Assembly (NCBI RefSeq): GCF_000803315.1 | Contig: NZ_JRMH01000001.1 | Coordinates: 992,001-1,056,000 of the forward strand | Origin: Pectobacterium actinidiae | Lineage (GTDB): Bacteria > Pseudomonadota > Gammaproteobacteria > Enterobacterales > Enterobacteriaceae | Direction of reading: 5' to 3' | Length of the DNA stretch: 64,000 nucleotides | Shown: positions 1 to 11,223 of the stretch, piece after piece | Numbering within the stretch: the first letter of the stretch is position 1 | Layout: the number at the start of each line of letters is the position of its first letter | Position numbers and translations under genes: made by a program | Notes under the pieces: model-generated | The model's input: the letters and a program-made list of their open reading frames with translations, nothing else | What the model was told of the DNA's origin: nothing | Database searches by the model: none

Positions 1-632
1 GGGCTGGGTTAATTGCGGGCATCGGTCTTACACTGGTTTATCTGAGCCTGTTCCAGCTCGGTTCTGTCAGTGGTGAACTGGTGCCGCAGGCGCAGAATGG
101 GGCAGAGATTCTCCATGCCTATGTGCAACACACGTTCGGCAACATGGGAAGCAGTTTCCTGGCGTTGTTAATCTTCATCGCGTGTCTGGTGACGGCGGTG
201 GGGCTAACCTGTGCCTGTGCTGAATTCTTTGCGCAATACCTGCCGTTGTCTTACCGCACGCTGGTGTTTGTGCTGGGAACGTTCTCGATGGTGGTGTCTA
301 ATCTGGGCCTGAGCCATCTGATTCAACTTTCTATTCCCGTACTGACGGCGATTTATCCACCGTGTATCATTCTGGTTTTATTGAGCTTTACGCTGCGCTG
401 GTGGAATAGCGCTTCACGTATTGTGGCTCCCGTCATGTTAGTCAGCCTGTTATTTGGCATGATTGATGGTATAAAATCGTCGGCCTTCAAATCACTGTTG
501 CCAGAGTGGAGCCTCAACTTGCCGCTGAGCGAGCAAGGGTTGGCCTGGCTGCCACCGTCGTTGCTGATTTTACTGGTAGCGGTGATTTACGACAGACTTT
601 GTGGTCGTCAGGAAGTGACGGTACATCAATAA
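1..632 (+). CDS. brnQ: Branched-chain amino acid transporter BrnQ, C-terminal part (5' truncated by window edge)
   Basis: The reading frame is open from base 3 to the TAA at 630-632 and gives 209 residues, roughly the C-terminal half of the family's usual ~440. It is very hydrophobic, with several predicted membrane helices, and resembles the LIVCS carriers that import leucine, isoleucine and valine with a cation. The true start lies upstream of the window, so the internal GTG at 81 is not a start. Position directly before proY matches the E. coli brnQ-proY order, which strengthens the name. A rho-independent terminator follows. High confidence in identity; nothing can be said about the promoter. 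Confidence 0.9.
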   Translation, partial: AGLIAGIGLTLVYLSLFQLGSVSGELVPQAQNGAEILHAYVQHTFGNMGSSFLALLIFIACLVTAVGLTCACAEFFAQYLPLSYRTLVFVLGTFSMVVSNLGLSHLIQLSIPVLTAIYPPCIILVLLSFTLRWWNSASRIVAPVMLVSLLFGMIDGIKSSAFKSLLPEWSLNLPLSEQGLAWLPPSLLILLVAVIYDRLCGRQEVTVHQ

Positions 633-703
633 TATCGTTAACACCTGATTGCGCTGGGGCGGTAGAAATAACGTACTACCTCAGCGCAACGTTGGGTTTC
701 TGC

Positions 704-736
704 ACCACAGGTATTTGCCTGTGGTTTTTCTTTTTG
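704..736 (+). terminator. Rho-independent terminator after brnQ
   Basis: An 8-bp perfect stem (ACCACAGG at 704-711, CCTGTGGT at 718-725) with a 6-base loop is followed by a T-rich tail to about 736. It lies between the brnQ stop and the proY start, so proY probably has its own promoter or depends on read-through. Confidence 0.85.
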
Positions 737-773
737 TAATGTTTTTCTTTCTATAAGACAGGGTTGCTTATCA

Positions 774-2144
774 ATGGAACAACCATCCTCTAAGCTCAAG
801 CGTGGGTTAAGCACGCGGCATATCCGCTTTATTGCCCTTGGATCGGCGATCGGTACCGGTCTGTTTTATGGTTCCGCGAGTGCGATCCAAATGGCTGGCC
901 CCAGTGTATTACTGGCTTATCTGATCGGCGGGGTTGTCGCGTATATCATCATGCGCGCACTGGGTGAGATGTCGGTGCATAACCCGCAGTCCAGCTCGTT
1001 TTCCCGCTATGCGCAGGACTATCTCGGGCCATTGGCGGGCTATATCACCGGCTGGACTTACTGCTTTGAGATGCTGATTGTCGCCATTGCCGATGTGACT
1101 GCGTTTGGCATCTATATGGGCGTCTGGTTCCCTGCCGTGCCGCACTGGGTGTGGGTTCTGAGTGTGGTACTCATCATTGGTGCCATTAACCTGATGAATG
1201 TGAAAGCCTTTGGTGAACTGGAGTTTTGGCTCTCTTTCTTCAAAGTGGCCACTATTATCATCATGATCGCGGCTGGGATCGGCATCATCATCTGGGGGAT
1301 TGGCAACGGGGGCGAACCCACCGGTATCCACAATCTTTGGAGCAATGGCGGGTTCTTCAGTAACGGCGTGATGGGGATGATTCTCTCGCTGCAACTGGTG
1401 ATGTTTGCGTATGGCGGCGTGGAGATTATCGGGATTACGGCTGGTGAGGCGAAAGACCCACAGAAGTCTATCCCTCGTGCGATTAACTCTGTGCCGTGGC
1501 GTATTCTGGTGTTCTATGTCGGCACGCTGTTCGTCATTATGTCGATTTACCCGTGGAATCAGGTTGGTACCAACGGAAGCCCGTTCGTACTGACGTTCCA
1601 GCATATGGGCATTACAGCGGCGGCAGGGATCCTGAACTTTGTCGTGATTACCGCGTCGCTGTCGGCGATTAACAGTGATGTCTTCGGCGTCGGCCGTATG
1701 CTGCACGGGATGGCGGAGCAGGGGCATGCACCGAAGGTGTTTAGCCGTATTTCCAAACGCGGTATCCCGTGGGTCACGGTGGTTGTGATGATGACGGCGC
1801 TGCTGGTCGCGGTGTACCTGAATTACATTATGCCCGGCAAAGTTTTCCTGGTGATTGCTTCGCTGGCAACGTTTGCAACGGTGTGGGTGTGGATCATGAT
1901 TCTGTTTTCTCAGATCGCCTTCCGCCGCCGTCTGAGCTCGGATGAAGTGAAAGCGCTGGCGTTCCCGCTGCGTGGCGGTATCGCGACCTCCGTGTTCGGC
2001 ATTATCTTCCTGTTCTTTATCATTGGTTTGATTGGCTACTTCCCGGACACGCGCGTGTCGCTGTATGTCGGCATCATTTGGATAGTGCTGCTTTTAGTCG
2101 GCTATGTCTGGAAGAAGAAGCGTCAGAACGCGGTAGCGGCATAG
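774..2144 (+). CDS. proY: Amino acid permease, ProY-type (proline-specific permease)
   Basis: A 456-residue protein with about 12 hydrophobic segments belonging to the amino acid-polyamine-organocation (APC) family. The N-terminal motif GSAIGTGLF (residues 23-31) is the glycine-rich bend of helix 1 that contacts the substrate backbone in this family. Length and sequence match E. coli ProY (457 residues), described as a cryptic proline permease, and the position after brnQ is conserved. It sits in the inner membrane and is expected to import proline or a related amino acid by cation symport. The substrate is inferred from the homologue. A long antisense frame over it is a composition shadow and is not annotated. 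Confidence 0.9.
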   Translation: MEQPSSKLKRGLSTRHIRFIALGSAIGTGLFYGSASAIQMAGPSVLLAYLIGGVVAYIIMRALGEMSVHNPQSSSFSRYAQDYLGPLAGYITGWTYCFEMLIVAIADVTAFGIYMGVWFPAVPHWVWVLSVVLIIGAINLMNVKAFGELEFWLSFFKVATIIIMIAAGIGIIIWGIGNGGEPTGIHNLWSNGGFFSNGVMGMILSLQLVMFAYGGVEIIGITAGEAKDPQKSIPRAINSVPWRILVFYVGTLFVIMSIYPWNQVGTNGSPFVLTFQHMGITAAAGILNFVVITASLSAINSDVFGVGRMLHGMAEQGHAPKVFSRISKRGIPWVTVVVMMTALLVAVYLNYIMPGKVFLVIASLATFATVWVWIMILFSQIAFRRRLSSDEVKALAFPLRGGIATSVFGIIFLFFIIGLIGYFPDTRVSLYVGIIWIVLLLVGYVWKKKRQNAVAA

Positions 2145-2176
2145 CATTAAGTTAGTCGCTTGCTATCAGAAGAAGC

Positions 2177-2275
2177 ACTCCTGTTGGAGTAATACCGATC
2201 GTTTAAGGATCGAGATACCGGGGGCTACCACGGTGTGAGGCATCCCTACGGGAACCTCATCACCGTGTTTCCCCC
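2177..2275. repeat. Three-hairpin structured segment between convergent proY and ybdG
   Basis: Three inverted repeats lie in a row: ACTCC/GGAGT (2177-2190), CGATC/GATCG (2196-2212) and a long imperfect palindrome at 2220-2275. The long one pairs GGGGG with CCCCC, CACGGTG with CACCGTG, GAGG with CCTC and TCCC with GGGA. It lies between two convergent genes, so it may act as a two-way transcript end, but there is no T-run. The complexity is more than a terminator needs, so it may be a copy of a dispersed palindromic repeat. Confidence 0.6.
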
Positions 2276-2331
2276 TAAATCCAAGCTTAAGTGAGCGTTA
2301 TTGCCACCTGAGCGCTTTTATTGAATCGATA

Positions 2332-3606
2332 TTACGCTTTCGGAGCTGTCATTTGCTGGGCCATGACCCGCATATCGTGACCGGTTGGCGTTTGATGAAC
2401 GCGGAGATCGAACTCCGGTAAGATCGCAAAGATATGGTCGAAAATGTCAGACTGAATACTTTCGTAATTGACCCAGGCAGTGGTGTTGGTAAACGCATAA
2501 ATTTCCAGCGGTAACCCTTCTGACGTTGGCGCAAGCTGTCGCACCATCAGCGTCATCCCTTTATGAATGCCCGGATGGGTACGAAGATATACTTGAAGGT
2601 AGGCGCGGAACGTCCCCAAATTTGTCAGACGACGGCCGTTTAGCGGTGATGTCAGGTCGGAATCGGACTGTGCATTGTGCTGATCCAGTTCGCTCTTCTT
2701 ATTCTGAATATAAGGCGATAGCAGCTTGCTGCGCAGCAATCGCGCCTGCTCGTCTTCCGTCATGAAATGCACACTGGTGGTATCAACATTGATACTACGC
2801 TTGATGCGCCGCCCCCCTGATTCCGACATTGATCGCCAGTTCTTGAAGGAGTCGGACACCAACGCATAAGTTGGAATGGTGGTGACGGTATTGTCCCAGT
2901 TTTTCACCTTCACTGTCGTCAGCCCGATGTCGATAACCGCACCATCAGCGCCGTATTTCGGCATTTCGAGCCAGTCTCCCAGCGTTAACATGTCGTTGGC
3001 GGAGAGTTGGATGCCCGCGACCAGCCCCATAATCGGATCTTTGAACACCAACATCAGGACGGCAGCCATTGCGCCTAACCCACTAATCAGAATCAGTGGC
3101 GATTTCCCGATGAGTAGCGACACCACCATAATGCTGATAACAATGGTGGCGATCAGTTTCAGACTTTGGAAGATACCGCGTAGCGGCAATTGGGTGGCGA
3201 CTTTGGTTCGGGCGGAAACGTTGAGCAGAACATCGAGGAGCGAGAACAGGGACAGCAGCGCAAAAACCATGATCCACACTTGGGAACAGATGATGAGCGC
3301 TTCGCGGGTTTCACTCTGCGAAGGAAGCCACACAAAGACCTGAATATTCAGGATCACCCCTTGTAGCAAGAACGCCAGCCGGTTAAACAAGTTGTGTTGC
3401 GTCAGCGCCTGTTTCCATCCGCGCCCCTCGGTTTTTCCTGGCTTATTGAGTGAGCGCAGCACCATTCTTTTCAGCACAACCTGATGAAAAATCAGGTGGA
3501 TGACGGCAGAAATGAGCAATATCAGCCCAAGAACAATCAGTAACGCAATGATGCTAGCGTGTTCTATCCCAGCTTCTCTGAGCCACAGCGCGAGATTTTG
3601 TTGCAT
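2332..3606 (-). CDS. ybdG: Mechanosensitive channel of MscS family, YbdG-like
   Basis: A 424-residue inner-membrane protein with about five N-terminal hydrophobic segments and then the MscS pore and beta domain. The pore-lining helix region runs around residues 176-191 ([16 protein letters not shown]), followed by the conserved [20 protein letters not shown] stretch. It closely resembles E. coli YbdG (415 residues), a low-conductance channel that opens on membrane tension during osmotic downshift. The start at 3606 is preferred over a longer frame because AAGGAGAA lies just upstream of this ATG. In E. coli ybdG is elsewhere and malZ occupies this place, so the location differs. No clear terminator apart from the structured segment downstream. 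Confidence 0.88.
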   Translation of the reverse strand: MQQNLALWLREAGIEHASIIALLIVLGLILLISAVIHLIFHQVVLKRMVLRSLNKPGKTEGRGWKQALTQHNLFNRLAFLLQGVILNIQVFVWLPSQSETREALIICSQVWIMVFALLSLFSLLDVLLNVSARTKVATQLPLRGIFQSLKLIATIVISIMVVSLLIGKSPLILISGLGAMAAVLMLVFKDPIMGLVAGIQLSANDMLTLGDWLEMPKYGADGAVIDIGLTTVKVKNWDNTVTTIPTYALVSDSFKNWRSMSESGGRRIKRSINVDTTSVHFMTEDEQARLLRSKLLSPYIQNKKSELDQHNAQSDSDLTSPLNGRRLTNLGTFRAYLQVYLRTHPGIHKGMTLMVRQLAPTSEGLPLEIYAFTNTTAWVNYESIQSDIFDHIFAILPEFDLRVHQTPTGHDMRVMAQQMTAPKA

Positions 3607-3763
3607 GCGTTCTCCTTTTATTCCAATGAATCTGTCGTGCATTAACACGATGTGGCTTTAAGGCTAAGGATTTAGCGCCCCTAGTCAACCTTTTGTATTA
3701 TTTAAGATATCGCCGGGAAGGTGGGGTGAGAGGTGAAGGAGAACAGAGGGATAAATTGCGGGC

Positions 3764-3796
3764 AAAGAAAAAGCCAACTGCATAGCAGCTGGCTTG
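3764..3796 (-). terminator. Terminator of the peroxiredoxin gene
   Basis: On the minus strand, a 10-bp stem (AGCCAGCTGC / GCAGTTGGCT, one G-U pair) with a TAT loop runs into TTTTTCTTTG. It lies 33-66 bases past the stop codon of the peroxiredoxin gene. Confidence 0.85.
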
Positions 3797-3829
3797 GTCA
3801 TCATATTACCATGTCGGCAGGATGAGGAA

Positions 3830-4432
3830 TTACAGCTTGTCTGCGTTCTCAGACAGGTATTTCGCTACACCGTCTGGTGATGCGCCCATACCGGATTTTC
3901 CTTTTTCCCACTGTGCTGGGCACACTTCGCCGTGCTCTTCGTGGAATTGCAGGGCGTCAACGGTGCGCAGCATTTCATCGATGTTACGACCCAGCGGCAG
4001 ATCGTTCACCACCTGGTGACGAACCACGCCGTTTTTGTCGATCAGGAAAGAACCACGCAGTGCAACACCGGCTTCTGGGTGCTCAATGCCGTAGGCCTTC
4101 TGGATTTCACGTTTAATGTCAGCAACCATCGCGTATTGCACTTCGCCGATGCCGCCTTTGTCCACAGGGGTTTTACGCCATGCATTGTGAACAAACTCGG
4201 AGTCGAAGGAAACGCCAACCACTTCTACACCGCGTTTCTTGAACTCGGCATAGCGGTGATCGAAAGCAATCAGCTCTGACGGACAAACGAAGGTGAAGTC
4301 CATCGGCCAGAAGAAGATCACGGCAGCTTTACCGTTGATGTGCTTCTTCAGGTTGAAATTTTCGACGATTTCGCCACTGCCTAAAACGGCAGCTGCGGTG
4401 AAGTCTGGGGCTTGACGAGTTACCAGGACCAT
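3830..4432 (-). CDS. Typical 2-Cys peroxiredoxin (AhpC/TSA family, Prx1-type)
   Basis: A 200-residue cytosolic peroxidase that reduces hydrogen peroxide and organic peroxides using thioredoxin or a similar donor. The peroxidatic cysteine is C50 in FTFVCPSE, the resolving cysteine is C171 in EVCPAQW, and the active-site arginine lies in ALRGSF (about residue 126). It has the GGIG loop (93-96) seen in peroxiredoxins prone to over-oxidation. The C-terminal helix reads KYL where sensitive enzymes have a YF motif, so full sensitivity is doubtful. It is closer to eukaryotic-like Prx1/TsaA enzymes of Yersinia and relatives than to E. coli AhpC, and E. coli has no gene here. It is a single-gene unit: its own terminator follows and its promoter must lie in 4433-4560. 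Confidence 0.92.
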   Translation of the reverse strand: MVLVTRQAPDFTAAAVLGSGEIVENFNLKKHINGKAAVIFFWPMDFTFVCPSELIAFDHRYAEFKKRGVEVVGVSFDSEFVHNAWRKTPVDKGGIGEVQYAMVADIKREIQKAYGIEHPEAGVALRGSFLIDKNGVVRHQVVNDLPLGRNIDEMLRTVDALQFHEEHGEVCPAQWEKGKSGMGASPDGVAKYLSENADKL

Positions 4433-4763
4433 AATTACTCCTGTAGATAGCGGTTAATGATCGGATGATATAAAAAACAGCGATCAGTATAGGGATTCTA
4501 CCTGAGTGAATACAGGCAAAGAGACCAATCAATGAGATAGTTTTTGTCTATTGAACTCATCGCTGTTTCCTTTCAAGAAGCTACATTAGCCCTTTTGACG
4601 GAAAGGGCAATATCTCCGTTATATTTCAAGCTGCTTGTGCGGTTGCTGCGTTACATTGTCCTAAAGGACCAACGCAGAGCGTTGTTCAAAACGCTCACGT
4701 TTTGTCACGCAACTCGAATTATTTAGGGTATATATCGCGTAGAACAACGGAAAAATCGCGATC
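4433..4763. other. Intergenic region: peroxiredoxin promoter side and an ERIC-like element
   Basis: The part next to the peroxiredoxin start (to about 4560) presumably holds its promoter; I could not fix boxes. The rest is mostly the ERIC-like repeat annotated separately. A small open frame here (4544-4726) falls largely inside the repeat and is not credible as a gene. Confidence 0.6.
4619..4735. repeat. ERIC-like palindromic element with atypical core
   Basis: The ends match those of the ERIC element at 46319-46445: a TTCAAG-CTGC left end and a right end reading CAACTCGAATTATTTAG then GGTATA. These are the usual ERIC outer sequences in inverted orientation. The core differs: instead of the canonical ERIC centre it holds AACGCAGAGCGTT and GTTCAAAACG...CGTTTTGTC inverted repeats. 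Part of that core recurs downstream of thiI (21198-21223). It is probably a deleted or recombined ERIC/MITE relative. Confidence 0.6.
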
Positions 4764-5345
4764 TTACAACTGCTGCGTTTTCGCTAATTGCATCATCCGT
4801 GGATAAAACTGCCAGAAGAGTGTTTCAAATTGGTGATAGTGCTGCTCGATATCCTGAAAAGAGCCGGACAGCGCGGCCAGTTTCGGGCGGCGTACCGACA
4901 TTCTGTGCAGCACATCGGCGATAAACGGCAGCTCCGCATAGCGCGTCATCCAGCGTTCAGGCCACAGATAGCGATTGAGGTTCTGAAAGCGTTCAGGCGT
5001 TTGCGCCAGATGTGGCTCGATTTGTGATTGTGCATTGTCGATAAAGGCTTGCAAGGGGGTATCCGGCACCAACTGGAGCCAGTGACGTGCAAGATAGTGA
5101 TCCCACAGAACATCCAAGGTAATTGGCGACACGCGGCGGAATTCATCGCTGAAATACTGTCGTGCCTGTTTGACTTCTGGCAGGCTGTCGGTCAGTGAAT
5201 CAACACGACGGTGCAGACGAATACCCGCGACGATCTCGTCAGCGTAGCTATCCTGTGGATTGCCGCGCACGAAATCCGCCATCAGATTACCTAATAGAGA
5301 GCTGTCGGCCAGCGTGGCCAGATGGAGGTGAGCAAGAAAATTCAT
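4764..5345 (-). CDS. acpH: Acyl carrier protein phosphodiesterase
   Basis: A 193-residue protein, the same length as E. coli AcpH (YajB). It hydrolyses the 4'-phosphopantetheine arm from holo-ACP to regenerate apo-ACP, allowing prosthetic-group turnover in fatty acid synthesis. The N-terminus [10 protein letters not shown] is typical of the family. Conserved acidic and histidine residues, in [20 protein letters not shown] and [12 protein letters not shown], fit a metal-dependent HD-like hydrolase fold. It is divergent from queA, as in E. coli, and the ~180-base gap between them should carry both promoters. Confidence 0.93.
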   Translation of the reverse strand: MNFLAHLHLATLADSSLLGNLMADFVRGNPQDSYADEIVAGIRLHRRVDSLTDSLPEVKQARQYFSDEFRRVSPITLDVLWDHYLARHWLQLVPDTPLQAFIDNAQSQIEPHLAQTPERFQNLNRYLWPERWMTRYAELPFIADVLHRMSVRRPKLAALSGSFQDIEQHYHQFETLFWQFYPRMMQLAKTQQL

Positions 5346-5523
5346 GGCGATAGTATATCCGCTTCTTCTTTATTGTGCAGGCCATCTTAGCGAGCAAAGT
5401 GGGAAGTCTCCGAGTGTGATTGTGATGTGTTACGCCCGCCGTGTGCTTATTTCTTGCAGCCATGCGCTTGCGGCTCTAGACTAGGCCGCCCATTTTTAAT
5501 GTATTACAGCTAAGTGAATTGCC

Positions 5524-6591
5524 ATGCGTGTTGCCGATTTTTCGTTTGAACTTCCTGAATCATTGATTGCCCATTATCCACAAGCGGAACGCAGTGGTTG
5601 CCGCCTGCTATCGCTGGACGGGGCGACGGGAAATCTGACGCACGGGGTGTTTACCGATTTGCTGGATAAACTGAATCCTGGCGATCTGCTGGTGTTCAAT
5701 AACACGCGCGTAATTCCCGCTCGTTTGTTTGGCCGTAAAGCCAGCGGCGGTAAGCTGGAAGTGCTGGTAGAGCGCGTGTTGGATGAACATCGGGTGCTGG
5801 CGCACGTTCGGGCGTCAAAAGCGCCAAAGCCGGGTACGGAACTGCTGCTCGGCGATGACGAAAGCGTCAAGGCCACGATGGCCGCTCGTCACGATGCGCT
5901 ATTTGAGCTGCATTTCGATGACTCCCGCGATGTCTTGTCGATTCTGAATGATATCGGCCACATGCCGTTGCCGCCTTATATCGACAGGCCTGATGAAGAC
6001 GCCGACCGCGAGCTTTATCAGACCGTATATAGCCAACGTCCGGGCGCCGTAGCAGCACCAACGGCGGGCTTGCATTTTGATGAGCCGATGTTGGCCGCGC
6101 TGCGCGAGAAGGGCATCGACATGGCGTTCGTGACGCTGCACGTGGGGGCGGGGACGTTCCAGCCTGTACGCGTCGATACGATTGAAGATCACATCATGCA
6201 CGCCGAATATGCCGAAGTACCGCAGGACGTCGTGGATGCGGTGCTCGCGTGCAAAGCGCGGGGAAACCGCGTGATCGCTGTTGGTACCACCTCGGTACGT
6301 TCACTGGAAAGTGCCGCACAGGCTAGCCAGAATGCGGCGATCGAACCGTTCTTCGGCGATACCAAAATTTTCATCTATCCGGGCTATCACTACCGCATTA
6401 TCGATGCGCTGGTGACCAATTTCCATTTACCCGAATCGACGTTAATCATGCTGGTATCGGCCTTTGCTGGTTACCAGAACACAATGTCTGCTTACCGTCA
6501 GGCGGTGGCAGAGCAATATCGTTTTTTCAGCTACGGTGATGCGATGTTTATTACGCACAACCCGATGGCCGAACAGGAAAAAGTGGGATAA
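5524..6591 (+). CDS. queA: S-adenosylmethionine:tRNA ribosyltransferase-isomerase
   Basis: A 355-residue cytosolic enzyme (E. coli 356). It transfers and isomerises the ribosyl part of AdoMet onto preQ1 at position 34 of tRNAs with GUN anticodons, giving epoxyqueuosine. Family landmarks are the N-terminal [15 protein letters not shown], the central [14 protein letters not shown] block and [13 protein letters not shown]. It acts after Tgt, whose gene follows about 96 bases downstream in the same direction. This is the standard queA-tgt-yajC-secD-secF cluster. The ATG at 5524 has an N-terminus that aligns with the family. Confidence 0.97.
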   Translation: MRVADFSFELPESLIAHYPQAERSGCRLLSLDGATGNLTHGVFTDLLDKLNPGDLLVFNNTRVIPARLFGRKASGGKLEVLVERVLDEHRVLAHVRASKAPKPGTELLLGDDESVKATMAARHDALFELHFDDSRDVLSILNDIGHMPLPPYIDRPDEDADRELYQTVYSQRPGAVAAPTAGLHFDEPMLAALREKGIDMAFVTLHVGAGTFQPVRVDTIEDHIMHAEYAEVPQDVVDAVLACKARGNRVIAVGTTSVRSLESAAQASQNAAIEPFFGDTKIFIYPGYHYRIIDALVTNFHLPESTLIMLVSAFAGYQNTMSAYRQAVAEQYRFFSYGDAMFITHNPMAEQEKVG

Positions 6592-6687
6592 ACCTGCTGT
6601 CCGCATAATAGGAACGTCACAGACCACGCTCTGTCAGGCGTTAATACATCATTACCATCAGACTGTTTTTCTGATGCCGGAGGCTAA

Positions 6688-7833
<1,146 letters not shown>

Positions 7834-7907
7834 TAGCCCGTTTGCTATGCATTGTATTCTGTTATGAATTGTATTTTGCTGTGAAGCGTTTTTACGATTA
7901 TAAGGTT

Positions 7908-7939
7908 GATAACTTATCTTTTTGATAGCTTATCTTTTG
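7908..7939 (+). repeat. Imperfect 16-bp tandem repeat in the yajC leader
   Basis: GATAACTTATCTTTTT (7908-7923) is followed directly by GATAGCTTATCTTTTG (7924-7939), 14 of 16 bases the same. A second short direct repeat (ATTGTATTCTG / ATTGTATTTTG) lies just upstream, around 7851-7879. The repeat ends 20 bases before the yajC start codon. Confidence 0.8.
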
Positions 7940-7959
7940 ACAAAAAAGAGGATATTTAC

Positions 7960-8292
7960 ATGAGTCTTTTCATCTCCGATGCTGTAGCTGCAACCGGCGC
8001 TCCGGCTCAGGGAAGCCCGTACTCTCTGGTTATTATGCTGGCCGTTTTTGGTCTGATTTTCTACTTTATGATCCTGCGTCCTCAGCAAAAACGCGCCAAG
8101 GAACACAAAAAGTTAATGGATTCTATCGGCAAGGGCGATGAAGTCTTAACGACCGGTGGTCTGGTTGGTCGCGTAACCAAAGTGTCCGAAACTGGCTATA
8201 TTGCGATTGCGTTGAACGAGACCAATGAAGTGGTTATCAAACGTGATTTCGTGGCTGCCGTGCTGCCGAAGGGCACGATTAAGGCCCTGTAA
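7960..8292 (+). CDS. yajC: Sec translocase accessory protein YajC
   Basis: A 110-residue small inner-membrane protein with one transmembrane helix (about residues 18-38, SLVIMLAVFGLIFYFMILRP) and a basic-then-mixed cytosolic tail. It joins SecD and SecF in the accessory complex that aids SecYEG-driven export and membrane insertion. The start at 7960 is chosen over an in-frame upstream codon because it gives the family's N-terminus and has an AAAAGAGGA ribosome site just before it. It lies directly upstream of secD, as in E. coli. Confidence 0.95.
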   Translation: MSLFISDAVAATGAPAQGSPYSLVIMLAVFGLIFYFMILRPQQKRAKEHKKLMDSIGKGDEVLTTGGLVGRVTKVSETGYIAIALNETNEVVIKRDFVAAVLPKGTIKAL

Positions 8293-8319
8293 TTTCCGAT
8301 TTTCCCGAAGGGAACTGCC

Positions 8320-10167
8320 GTGTTAAATCGTTATCCTTTGTGGAAGTACCTGATGCTGGTCGTGGTGTTGTTTGTCGGCCTGCTCTACGCACTTCCTAAC
8401 CTATATGGTGAGGATCCGGCGGTACAAGTTACTGGCGCGCGGGGAACCGCCGCCAGCGAAACGACGCTGATCCAAGTCCAGAATGTCTTAAAAGAACAAA
8501 ATATTGCCAGCAAGTCGATTGCATTGGAAGACGGTGCAATTCTGGCTCGCTTCTCTAACCCTGATATTCAGATCCGTGCGCGTGAAGCGCTCGTTAATGA
8601 GCTGGGTGAAAAGTTCGTCGTCGCACTTAACCTGGCACCGGCTACGCCAAGCTGGTTGCGGTTGTTGGGCGCTGAACCGATGAAATTGGGGCTTGACCTG
8701 CGCGGCGGCGTTCACTTCCTGATGGAAGTGGATATGGATACGGCGCTGGGTAAACTGCAAGAACAAACCATGGACTCTTTGCGCAGCGATCTGCGTGAGA
8801 AGAACATTCCTTATGCCTCTGTGCGCAAGATTGATAATTACGGCGTCGAAATTCGTTTCCGTGATGCGCAAACGCGTGATGAGGGCATCAACTATCTGAC
8901 GTCTCGTCATCGCAACCTGGTTCTCAGCAGCAGCGGCAGCAACCTGCTACGCGCAGTGATGTCTGATGAACGTCTGCGTGAAGCGCGTGAATACGCCGTA
9001 CAGCAGAACATCAATATCCTGCGTAACCGTGTAAACCAACTGGGTGTTGCGGAACCACTGGTACAGCGTCAGGGTGCTGACCGTATCGTCGTTGAGTTAC
9101 CGGGTATTCAGGACACCGCGCGCGCGAAAGAAATTCTTGGCGCAACCGCTACGCTGGAATTCCGTCTGGTCAACAGTAATGCTGATGCGACCGCAGCGGC
9201 GAACGGCCGCGTGCCGGGCGACTCTGAAGTGAAGAACATGCGTGATGGCTCACCGGTGGTGTTGTTCAAACGCGTGATTCTGACAGGCGACCATATTACC
9301 GATTCGACATCGAGTACGGATGAATATAACCAGCCTCAGGTGAATATTTCTCTGGACAGCGCGGGTGGCAACACCATGTCCAACTTCACCAAAGACAGTA
9401 TCGGCAAGCTGATGGCGACGCTCTTTGTGGAATACAAAGACAGCGGCAAGAAAGATGCAACTGGCCGCTCGATATTGGAAAAACACGAAGAAGTGATCAA
9501 CGTAGCGACGATTCAGTCGCGACTGGGTAACAGTTTCCGTATTACCGGTATTGATAACCCGAACGAAGCGCGTCAGCTTTCTCTGCTGCTGCGTGCGGGG
9601 GCGCTGATTGCACCGATCCAGATCGTTGAAGAACGTACCATTGGGCCAACGCTTGGGATGCAAAACATCACTCAGGGTCTGGAAGCCTGTTTGTGGGGCT
9701 TGATCGCATCGATCCTCTTTATGGTCTTCTTCTACAAAAAATTTGGTGTTATCGCGACCAGTGCATTGGTTGCTAACCTGGTGCTGATTGTCGGCGTGAT
9801 GTCGCTGCTTCCAGGGGCGACACTGACTATGCCAGGGATCGCGGGTATCGTGCTTACGCTGGCGGTTGCAGTCGATGCTAACGTACTCATTAACGAACGT
9901 ATCAAGGAAGAACTCAGTAATGGTCGCTCCGTGCAACAGGCCATTCATGAGGGCTACAAAGGTGCGTTCAGTTCGATTGTTGATGCAAACGTTACGACGT
10001 TGATTAAAGTCATCATCCTGTATGCGGTTGGTACCGGTTCTATCAAAGGGTTTGCGATCACGACGGCGATTGGGATTGCGACCTCAATGTTTACGGCGAT
10101 TGTCGGTACTCGTGCCATCGTTAACCTGCTTTACGGCGGTAAACGTATCAACAAGCTGTCTATCTAG
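8320..10167 (+). CDS. secD: Protein translocase subunit SecD
   Basis: A 615-residue inner-membrane protein (E. coli 615). It uses proton motive force to pull secreted proteins out of the SecYEG channel on the periplasmic side. After the first helix comes a large periplasmic region opening with [16 protein letters not shown]. The C-terminal half has five helices of the RND-like SSD fold, including [15 protein letters not shown]. Translation starts at GTG 8320, 27 bases after yajC. secF follows after nine bases, so the two are co-translated from one message. Confidence 0.97.
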   Translation: MLNRYPLWKYLMLVVVLFVGLLYALPNLYGEDPAVQVTGARGTAASETTLIQVQNVLKEQNIASKSIALEDGAILARFSNPDIQIRAREALVNELGEKFVVALNLAPATPSWLRLLGAEPMKLGLDLRGGVHFLMEVDMDTALGKLQEQTMDSLRSDLREKNIPYASVRKIDNYGVEIRFRDAQTRDEGINYLTSRHRNLVLSSSGSNLLRAVMSDERLREAREYAVQQNINILRNRVNQLGVAEPLVQRQGADRIVVELPGIQDTARAKEILGATATLEFRLVNSNADATAAANGRVPGDSEVKNMRDGSPVVLFKRVILTGDHITDSTSSTDEYNQPQVNISLDSAGGNTMSNFTKDSIGKLMATLFVEYKDSGKKDATGRSILEKHEEVINVATIQSRLGNSFRITGIDNPNEARQLSLLLRAGALIAPIQIVEERTIGPTLGMQNITQGLEACLWGLIASILFMVFFYKKFGVIATSALVANLVLIVGVMSLLPGATLTMPGIAGIVLTLAVAVDANVLINERIKEELSNGRSVQQAIHEGYKGAFSSIVDANVTTLIKVIILYAVGTGSIKGFAITTAIGIATSMFTAIVGTRAIVNLLYGGKRINKLSI

Positions 10168-10176
10168 GAGTGCGTT

Positions 10177-11151
10177 GTGGCACAGGAACAGGAATACAAC
10201 ATTGAACAACTCAATCATGGGCGTAAAGTCTATGATTTCATGCGCTGGGACACATTGGCATTTGCCATTTCCGGTCTGCTGATCATCGCTTCTATCGTGG
10301 TTATGGGTGTGCGTGGTTTCAACTGGGGGCTCGATTTTACCGGTGGTACGGTTATTGAGATTAGCCTTGAGAAACCGATCGATCTCGATGTCCTGCGTAG
10401 TTCATTGGAGACCTCTGGGTTTTCAGAGCCGCAGGTGCAGAATTTCGGTAGCAGCCGTGACGTGATGGTGCGTATGCCACCGGTTTCTGGCAGCGAGAAC
10501 GAAGCGCTTGGTAACAAAGTGCTGAAGGTAGTGAATGATACCTTCCAGCAGCATGCAACGGTGAAACGTATTGAGTTTGTTGGGCCGAGCGTGGGGAGCG
10601 ATTTGGCTCAGGCGGGCGCATTGGCGCTGATGTCTGCGCTGATTGCGATCCTTATTTACATCGGTTTTCGTTTTGAATGGCGTCTGGCGATGGGAGCCGT
10701 GCTGGCTTTGGCGCACGATACGATTATCACAATGGGGCTGCTGTCTCTGTTCTCTATTGAGATTGACCTCACGATCATTGCGTCACTGATGTCGGTAATT
10801 GGTTATTCACTTAACGATAAGATCGTGGTATCTGACCGTATTCGTGAGAACTTCCGCAAGGTTCGTCGTGGCACACCTTACGAGATTACCAACATTTCTC
10901 TGACACAAACGCTGCACCGTACCATTATCACCTCAGCGACCACGCTGGCGATGATTGTGATCCTCATGGTCTTCGGTGGTGCTTTGTTGCATGGCTTCTC
11001 GTTGACGATGTTTATCGGTGTGATCATCGGTACGATCTCTTCTATCTATGTTTCTTCCGCACTGGCGTTGAAACTGGGTATGAAGCGTGAACACCTGATC
11101 GTTCAGAAAGTGGAAAAAGAAGGGGCGGATCAACCGTCTATCCTGCCTTAA
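10177..11151 (+). CDS. secF: Protein translocase subunit SecF
   Basis: A 324-residue partner of SecD with the same six-helix architecture and a shorter periplasmic domain. Landmarks are [12 protein letters not shown] after helix 1 and [19 protein letters not shown] in the membrane core. Its start is GTG 10177, nine bases after the secD stop, with TAGGAG upstream. It is the last gene of the cluster: a strong bidirectional terminator follows within 20 bases. E. coli has yajD and tsx next, and these are absent here. Confidence 0.97.
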   Translation: MAQEQEYNIEQLNHGRKVYDFMRWDTLAFAISGLLIIASIVVMGVRGFNWGLDFTGGTVIEISLEKPIDLDVLRSSLETSGFSEPQVQNFGSSRDVMVRMPPVSGSENEALGNKVLKVVNDTFQQHATVKRIEFVGPSVGSDLAQAGALALMSALIAILIYIGFRFEWRLAMGAVLALAHDTIITMGLLSLFSIEIDLTIIASLMSVIGYSLNDKIVVSDRIRENFRKVRRGTPYEITNISLTQTLHRTIITSATTLAMIVILMVFGGALLHGFSLTMFIGVIIGTISSIYVSSALALKLGMKREHLIVQKVEKEGADQPSILP

Positions 11152-11169
11152 TCTGCTGACTGTAAACGT

Positions 11170-11197
11170 AAAAAACCCCGCATTGCGGGGTTTTTTG
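11170..11197. terminator. Bidirectional terminator between secF and yajI
   Basis: CCCCGC-ATT-GCGGGG (11177-11191) is flanked by an A-run on the left and a T-run on the right. The hairpin therefore has a U-tail on both strands and can end both convergent transcripts. Confidence 0.9.
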
Positions 11198-11223
11198 CAT
11201 CTTAGGTCTGGGAAACGTGTTTA

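Noticed and set aside
909..1727. Long antisense open frame over proY (272 codons)
   Set aside because: Rich in His/Arg/Asp with no family resemblance; it is the mirror of a hydrophobic membrane protein gene.
4544..4726. 60-codon frame upstream of acpH
   Set aside because: Lies mostly within the ERIC-like repeat and has no ribosome site or homologue that I recognise.
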